A stretch of 64,000 nucleotides of DNA from Neoarius graeffei (Eukaryota > Chordata > Actinopteri > Siluriformes > Ariidae): assembly GCF_027579695.1 (NCBI RefSeq), contig NC_083596.1:52969687-53033686 (forward strand), written 5' to 3'. The position numbers were made by a program, and so were the translations under genes. The first letter of the stretch is position 1; every line of letters starts with the position of its first letter. The notes under the pieces were generated by a model that was not told where the DNA came from, ran no database searches, and worked only from the letters and a program-made list of their open reading frames with translations. Shown here one piece after another: positions 59,201 to 64,000 of this stretch.

Positions 59201-61879
59201 AGAATAAAAGTTAAGTAAAATTTGAAACATGCAGAGACTGTAAAAGTAAAGATTATAAAACATGTAAAGAAGACAATATTAATTATTTAACAGAAAGCAT
59301 CTGAGAACAGCTTGGTCTTTAGTCTAGATTTGAAGCCGTCAACAGCAGGAGCATTTTTGATGTCCTCTGGCAGTTGGTTCCATAGCTGCACTGCATAGTA
59401 GCTAAAAGCTGCTTCACCACACTTTGTTTTAACAACTGGTTTTAATAGTACATTTTTCTGTTGCGATCTGGTAGATCTGATTGGGTTAGGCCGCTGCAAC
59501 ATATCAGAGAGGTAATTGGGCCCTGTACCATTTAGAGATTTGTACACCAGCAGCAATGCTTTAAAGTCAATTCTGTAGCTTACTGGAAGCCAGTGAAGGG
59601 ACCTTAGAATTGGAGTAATGTGTTCTGTTCTTTTTGTTCGTGTGAGAACCCTCACCGCTGCATTTTGAACCAGCTGAAGTCGTTTGATGGTCTTTTTTGG
59701 CAGCCCTGTGCGCGCACGTGCATGTGATTACAGCAAGCGTATGAATATAGTGAGTGTGTGACTATATGAAATGCGTTACCAGATGACTGAATACTTGGTT
59801 GACCTTCAACACTCTAGATAATGTAGCTGCAGACAAACAATGAAAAAGTAAAACTAGCACCCTGATATATATTAAAAAAAAACCCAAAACAAACAAAAAT
59901 ACCCCACACACCCCTTAAAACATAAGTAGCATCAACCTATCTGGCAGAATATCATCATGGATGGCAGCTCATCATCTGAAACTTAATACCAGCAAATCTG
60001 AACTGCTGTTCATCCCAGGAGATTCATCTCCACATTACCATCTTCTGATCCCCGATTTCCTCATCAAATTCATCAACTTCTGTACTAGATCCCTTACTTA
60101 CAAGTTTCTTCAAACATAATGCTAGAAGCAATTGAAACTCTTCTAAAAACAATAATTTCTTATCTTAGCACTGGCTGTGACTTAAAAAAAAAAAAAAACC
60201 CTGACCTCAACCCCTGTCAGCTGTCTAACTGTACACTCCTATCAAATTTCCTCTTTTTCTTCAAGATCCTAGAAAAAGTTGTGGCACAGCAGTTATGCTC
60301 ATAGCTACATTGGAAGAATATTCATGAAATCTATCAGTCAGGATTTAGGCCTCATCATAGCACAGTGACAGCACTGGTTAAAGTGGTAAATGACCTACTA
60401 TCGGCCTCTGACCAGATGTGTGTCTCCATTGATCATTCCATTCTCCTTGATAGACTAGAAAATGTTGTTGGAGTTAAAGGAATGCCCTCTCCTGGCTCAG
60501 GTCTTATTTAACTGATTATCAGTTTGTAGAAGTAAATGCCGACTTCTCTGCAACAGCAAGAGTCCTTACTAGAACCAGAAGATATGACCACATCACCCCT
60601 GTCTTATCCACATTGCATTGGCTCCCAATCAAATTTCACACTGATTATTAAATTCTACTATTGACCTTTAAAGCACTGAATGGTCTCACACCACAGAACT
60701 TGAGCAAACTGCTGGTCTTTTATGACCCACAATCACAACTACTTTGTTCAAAAGGTGCAGGCTATCTGCTAGTACCTCGTATAGTGAAGGCTACATCAGG
60801 GGGCGGAGCCTTTTCTTACAAAGCCCCACAGTTATGGAACAGCCTTCCAAGTAGTGTTCGGGACTCAGGCACAGTCTGTGTTTAAGTCTCGGCTGAAAAC
60901 ATCTGTTTAGTCAAGCTTTTTGTTAATAGTGTTTATGAGGTAAAGGTGTAGATCTGGAGGATCCTCAGGCATGGAGTGTTTTAGTAAGCTGGGATGCATG
61001 GATGCTGCCACCCCCACTCCCCCTCGGGTTTGTTGACGGTGGAGTGGCTGCTCCTTTATGTCCCGGGGCTCCCTCATGTCTGTGCTACCTTCTGGCTCTC
61101 CCTTTTATTTATGCTGTCATAGTTAGTCTCGCTGGAGTCCCTGCTTGCACTCAGCACAAATGTACACCGTTCTTGTCGTGTACCGAACAATCTATTAGCA
61201 ATCTCGGTTGAACTGTTGATAACTTCAGTTTGATGCAAGAAACCTAAAATTGAAACTCAAAAATGATGCTGATGGTCATGTTCCTGTCTGGTTCCTCTCA
61301 AGGTTTCTTCGTCATGTGATCTCAGGGAGTTTTTCCTTACCACAGTCAGCTTTGGCTTGCTCATAAGGGATAATCTTAAATTTTATATCCGGATTTCTAT
61401 AAAACTGCTTTGTGATGATGTCCACTGTTAAAAATAAAACTGAATTGACTTAAAAATTTTTTTTATTTATTATACAGTGATTATAAAGGAGTGTGCACCC
61501 AGTAGTCAGCAGAGATATAAAGGCAGTATGAGGACCTGTGCCATCTCAGAACACCGCTTAGAATTTTGAAGGAAATAAAATGATACAATAAAACCAATAC
61601 ATACTTGCATGTAAGGACACAGAGCACATCTCCCGGTTTATAAGACTCAATACACACGGCACACGAGTCAGCATCTGGTCCCGTCTCCTACACACACACA
61701 CACACACACACACGTCTTTTTTTTTTTGCAGTTTCTCAATAGCAACAACAACAGAAACAAAGGCAAATATGTTTTCCGACATGATCATCACTCTCACACA
61801 CACATACCTGATCTCCTTGACTGAGTGTGCGAACCTTGAGCTGACCAATCGCTTTCTTTGCTTTTGCCTTCATCTCTTT
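56269..61879 (-). CDS. rnf128: RING finger protein 128 (GRAIL-type E3 ubiquitin ligase), 3' five exons
   Basis: Exons in transcript order: 61808-61879, 61605-61687, 58177-58273, 57900-58101, 56269-56342; 175 codons plus stop, phases consistent, gene continuing upstream outside the window. The first exon encodes [19 protein letters not shown], the family's stretch before the RING. The next two form a RING-H2 domain: [14 protein letters not shown], then [14 protein letters not shown] and [16 protein letters not shown], with all eight zinc ligands. The tail has [11 protein letters not shown] and ends [14 protein letters not shown], as in RNF128. The protein is a single-pass endosomal/secretory-pathway E3 ligase; the signal peptide, PA domain and membrane segment are not in this window. 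The neighbouring tbc1d8b supports the identity. RNF149/RNF150 relatives are the alternatives. Confidence 0.92.
56415..57105. repeat. 18-bp minisatellite in the last rnf128 intron
   Basis: Units of CTGAGGAGTACCTCTACA alternate with CTGAGGAGCATCCCTGCC (36-bp higher-order period), about 38 copies. It is open in several frames because the unit is a multiple of three; the peptides it could encode ([11 protein letters not shown]) are not meaningful. Confidence 0.95.
57380..57600. mobile_element. Tc1-like 3' fragment
   Basis: Contains GATCAAAAGATGAATATGAG, ACCCACCCATTTTTCAAGTG and GATCAAAAATATTGGAACAT, words of a common fish Tc1 family's terminal region. Confidence 0.65.
57765..57790. repeat. (CA)n microsatellite
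   Basis: Short CA run in the last rnf128 intron; a (GT)n run follows at 57854-57875. Confidence 0.9.
59015..59690 (-). mobile_element. L2-like LINE 3' fragment in an rnf128 intron
   Basis: On the minus strand it encodes [39 protein letters not shown] and [18 protein letters not shown], ending FSDAFC and a stop at 59287, followed by a 3' UTR whose end reads GTGCTATATAAATAAACTTG. A different subfamily from the intron 8 copies. Confidence 0.85.
59940..61455 (+). mobile_element. L2-type LINE, internally deleted copy
   Basis: Plus-strand pieces of the RT ([19 protein letters not shown]-like, with [20 protein letters not shown] at about 60750) and the 3' UTR (GGTTTCTTCGTCATGTGATC, GGGAGTTTTTCCTTACC), ending with AAAAATAAAACTGAATTGAC. 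The 5' parts are rearranged and full of stops. Confidence 0.8.
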
Positions 61880-62141
61880 CTGGAATCACACACACACACA
61901 CACACGTCAGACAGACAGACAAGCTCAGTGTATTACTGTGTATTCAGACCTTTATCTGTTGTTTGTTTATGTGCATGTGACACTTCAAATCTAACTTGGT
62001 CACTTCCTGTATATAGCACTATAGAGGTATTTCACCCACGTGACCAAGTCATGTGATGCTGCCATTTTGGAGGTCACGGCTTGAATCAGTTTGAATGCGA
62101 GGAAGGTGACAAACGAAAAACATAAAAGAAAAAGGAGCGAG

Positions 62142-62489
62142 ATGCAGAAAACACCTTCACTATCCAGCGACGTAGGGCATTTACAGGGCGAGCAGAGGGA
62201 GAGGTATTTGCAAAAATTGAGGTTAGCAGGCTTAGAGAACGACGTTTACCTGCTTCCACCAGGATTGTTCACTGACGTACGGAAGTACACGAAGCCCTCG
62301 TCTTTACCTGACTTCGGCCCACATGATCTGTATACCTATGTCGTTAAAAACCCATCGCCATACACAGGTATTGATCTGAAAGCGTATAAGAGTTTGGATC
62401 CCTACAAATATTTTGTGTCAGGCTGGGTAACATGCCTACATCAGCGGGTCGTCCCTGGAGCCGGTGGTCGCCATCTTATTACAGCTAAG
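62142..62489 (+). pseudogene. first-exon fragment of an ISL2EU-type accessory protein
   Basis: ATG at 62142 (MQKTPSLSSDVGHLQGEQRE). Further on are DLYTYVVKNPSPYTGIDLKA and VSGWVTCLHQRVVPGAGGRH, then LITAK at a splice-donor-like AAGGTTTG. The SGWV stretch resembles the region before the SWIM zinc finger in proteins that pair with a YqaJ nuclease in ISL2EU transposons. The nuclease exons are missing, so the fragment is dead. Confidence 0.65.
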
Positions 62490-62679
62490 GTTTGTTCACA
62501 TTTTCATTTACTTTCGGTCCTCAGGATAAACAAAATGTTATTAAATGTCATTGAAATAACTTCTTAGTCTGTTGAGACATGGCCCGTTATAAATTTGCTG
62601 TTACCAGGCAATGACCAAGAACTGTATTATTAGGGTCAGTGTAGTTGTAGCAGTGCACTAGCAGCTAGCTGTTAGCACT

Positions 62680-63153
62680 AGCTAATGTCAACAACATAGT
62701 AGCTAGTATGTTACTGTAGCAATGTTTACGTTCAGTCATTTGGATGACTGTTAAAACCTTTCAGTCTCAAGTTTTTCCCTTTACTGTATTTACTAGTTTA
62801 CGGAGCTAGCGCGCTAGCTCCCGGGCAGGCTGGGAGTGAGCACGCTAGCTCCCGGGCAGGCTGGGAGTGAGCGCGCTAGCTCCCGGGCAGGCTGGGAGTG
62901 AGCACGCTAGCTCCCGGGCAGGCTGGGAGTGAGCACGCTAGCTCCCGGGCAGGCTGAGAGTGAGTGCGCTAGCTCCCGGGCAGGCTGGGAGCGAGTGCGC
63001 TAGCTCCCAGCCTGCCCGAGCACGCTAGCTCAGTAAACTAGTAAATACAGTAAAGGAAAAACTTGAGACTGAAAGGTTTTAACAGTCATCCAAATGACTG
63101 AACGTAAACATTGCTACAGTAACATACTAGCTACTATGTTGTTGACATTAGCT
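62680..63153. repeat. ~145-bp inverted repeat with a 31-bp minisatellite as loop
   Basis: The left arm, 62680-62825, starts GCTAATGTCAACAACATAGT and is matched in inverse by 63003-63153 at very high identity. Between them are about six copies of a 31-bp unit (GCTAGCTCCCGGGCAGGCTG plus GGAGTGAGCAC). The whole could form a long hairpin. Confidence 0.92.
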
Positions 63154-63239
63154 AGCTTGATCTTCAAAATGGCGGACACCGGGGCGTCACGTGACCCTGT
63201 GACGTCAGGTGAAAAACCTCTATATTTCCTGTAGAAGAG

Positions 63240-64000
63240 CAGCACCGCAATGTGGATCACAAGATAAATCACGTTTTGCTCTCATGATTTTTCAGACAAA
63301 TCTTCTGGTGTGTATGATATTGTTTGTCTCTCCTCTCCCAATTTTAGTTTCTACCTGAAATTTGTTCCCATGTACTGCTTAACTCAAAAAAAATTGAAGA
63401 AAACCTGATCCTTAACAGTGGTTTCACTCCATCCTGCCATGCAAACCTCTTGTACGAAATTAAAAAAAAAAAAGGCTGGGAAGGAAGCAGCAGAGGTTGC
63501 TGGTGTCTCTGAAAAGCAGTTGTAGCAAATATGGTTAACTAATGCTGCTAATCTGCTATTAGCTAATACGAACCCTGCCACACAGAATATAAAATCACAA
63601 CCAATTTGTGCTTTATTTAATTTACTAGTTAGAAAATGATACAGAAATATCCAGGTACATGCTAGGGGTGGGCAATGACAATTTTAGATAATAAATGTCT
63701 CCTTGTCTGTCGCTTTACAGAGCGATCATAGGCATCATGAGACGAAACACATTTTTGTCAGTTGCAATGAAAATGCACAGACATGGCACTCCATGTTGTT
63801 TCATGAACCAGACTTTACTCTATTTGCTGGTCCAGCTAACACTGTTTCTGAGAGACACATGAACAAACCAGTCGTAACCAAGAACAGGCGGTTCCTTCAC
63901 ATATGTTTCTCTGTTTGCTTGGCAACAGCAGCATGGTTAACAACATGGAGGAGTTGGTGGCTTACAAAAATTATATATTCAAAATCAGCTATATGGAATT
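63240..64000. other. rnf128 intron or flank, no exon recognised
   Basis: Sequence upstream of the first rnf128 exon seen. No match to the PA domain or signal peptide exons is visible on either strand, and no other gene is seen. Confidence 0.45.

Larger units (their letters stand above)
62027..63227 (+). mobile_element. ISL2EU-like DNA transposon derivative
   Basis: Inverted ends TATAGAGGTATTTCACC (left) and TATAGAGGTTTTTCACC (right, read inward), followed by CACGTGAC and GCCATTTT words on both sides. The plus strand carries the first exon of a SWIM/YqaJ-associated protein. The remainder is replaced by a large palindrome with a minisatellite loop. Confidence 0.75.

Overview
This is teleost nuclear DNA, possibly from a catfish or another otophysan. 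The clues are spliced vertebrate genes, Mermaid/V-type tRNA SINEs, L2-type and Dong/R4-type LINEs, several Tc1/mariner and hAT families, and dense (CA)n repeats. The species call is inference from repeat families only.

Host genes: (1) a single-coding-exon alpha connexin (gap-junction subunit) at 1182-2231, plus strand; (2) tbc1d8b, a complete Rab-GAP gene of 21 exons at 32909-54699, minus strand, which I could follow exon by exon to a 1120-residue protein; (3) the 3' five exons of rnf128 (GRAIL-type RING E3 ligase) at 56269-61879, minus strand, whose 5' exons lie beyond the window. rnf128 followed head-to-tail by tbc1d8b is the arrangement known from human Xq22.3, so this is conserved synteny.

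Layout: 1-2.3 kb connexin. 2.3-7.3 kb SINEs, a small DNA transposon and a hAT element. 7.3-18.7 kb a Russian doll: a P/THAP9-like transposon split by a fairly young BEL/Pao LTR retrotransposon fossil, which is itself interrupted by a Harbinger-like MITE and by a 3.4-kb insert carrying another transposon. 18.7-28.5 kb Tc1 elements (one in a GATA microsatellite, one with an apparently intact transposase inside a LINE), a Harbinger element in the same LINE, and older Tc1 relics. 28.5-31.5 kb a Dong/R4-type LINE. 31.5-32.9 kb nothing recognisable. 32.9-54.7 kb tbc1d8b, with TE-filled introns and two very large minisatellites. 54.7-56.3 kb a ZNF143-motif promoter region and intergenic sequence. 56.3-62 kb the rnf128 3' end. 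62.0-63.2 kb an ISL2EU-like transposon with a large palindrome.

Most striking: two tbc1d8b introns (1 and 17) consist largely of minisatellites that begin exactly at the 5' splice site. In intron 1 the 33-bp unit repeats the splice-donor sequence itself, giving on the order of a hundred donor-like sites on the transcribed strand. Most other introns of tbc1d8b and rnf128 have (TG)n runs touching their splice sites, and two tbc1d8b introns share a near-identical ~185-bp block upstream of their acceptors. The huge open reading frames over the minisatellites are by-products of repeat periodicity, not genes.
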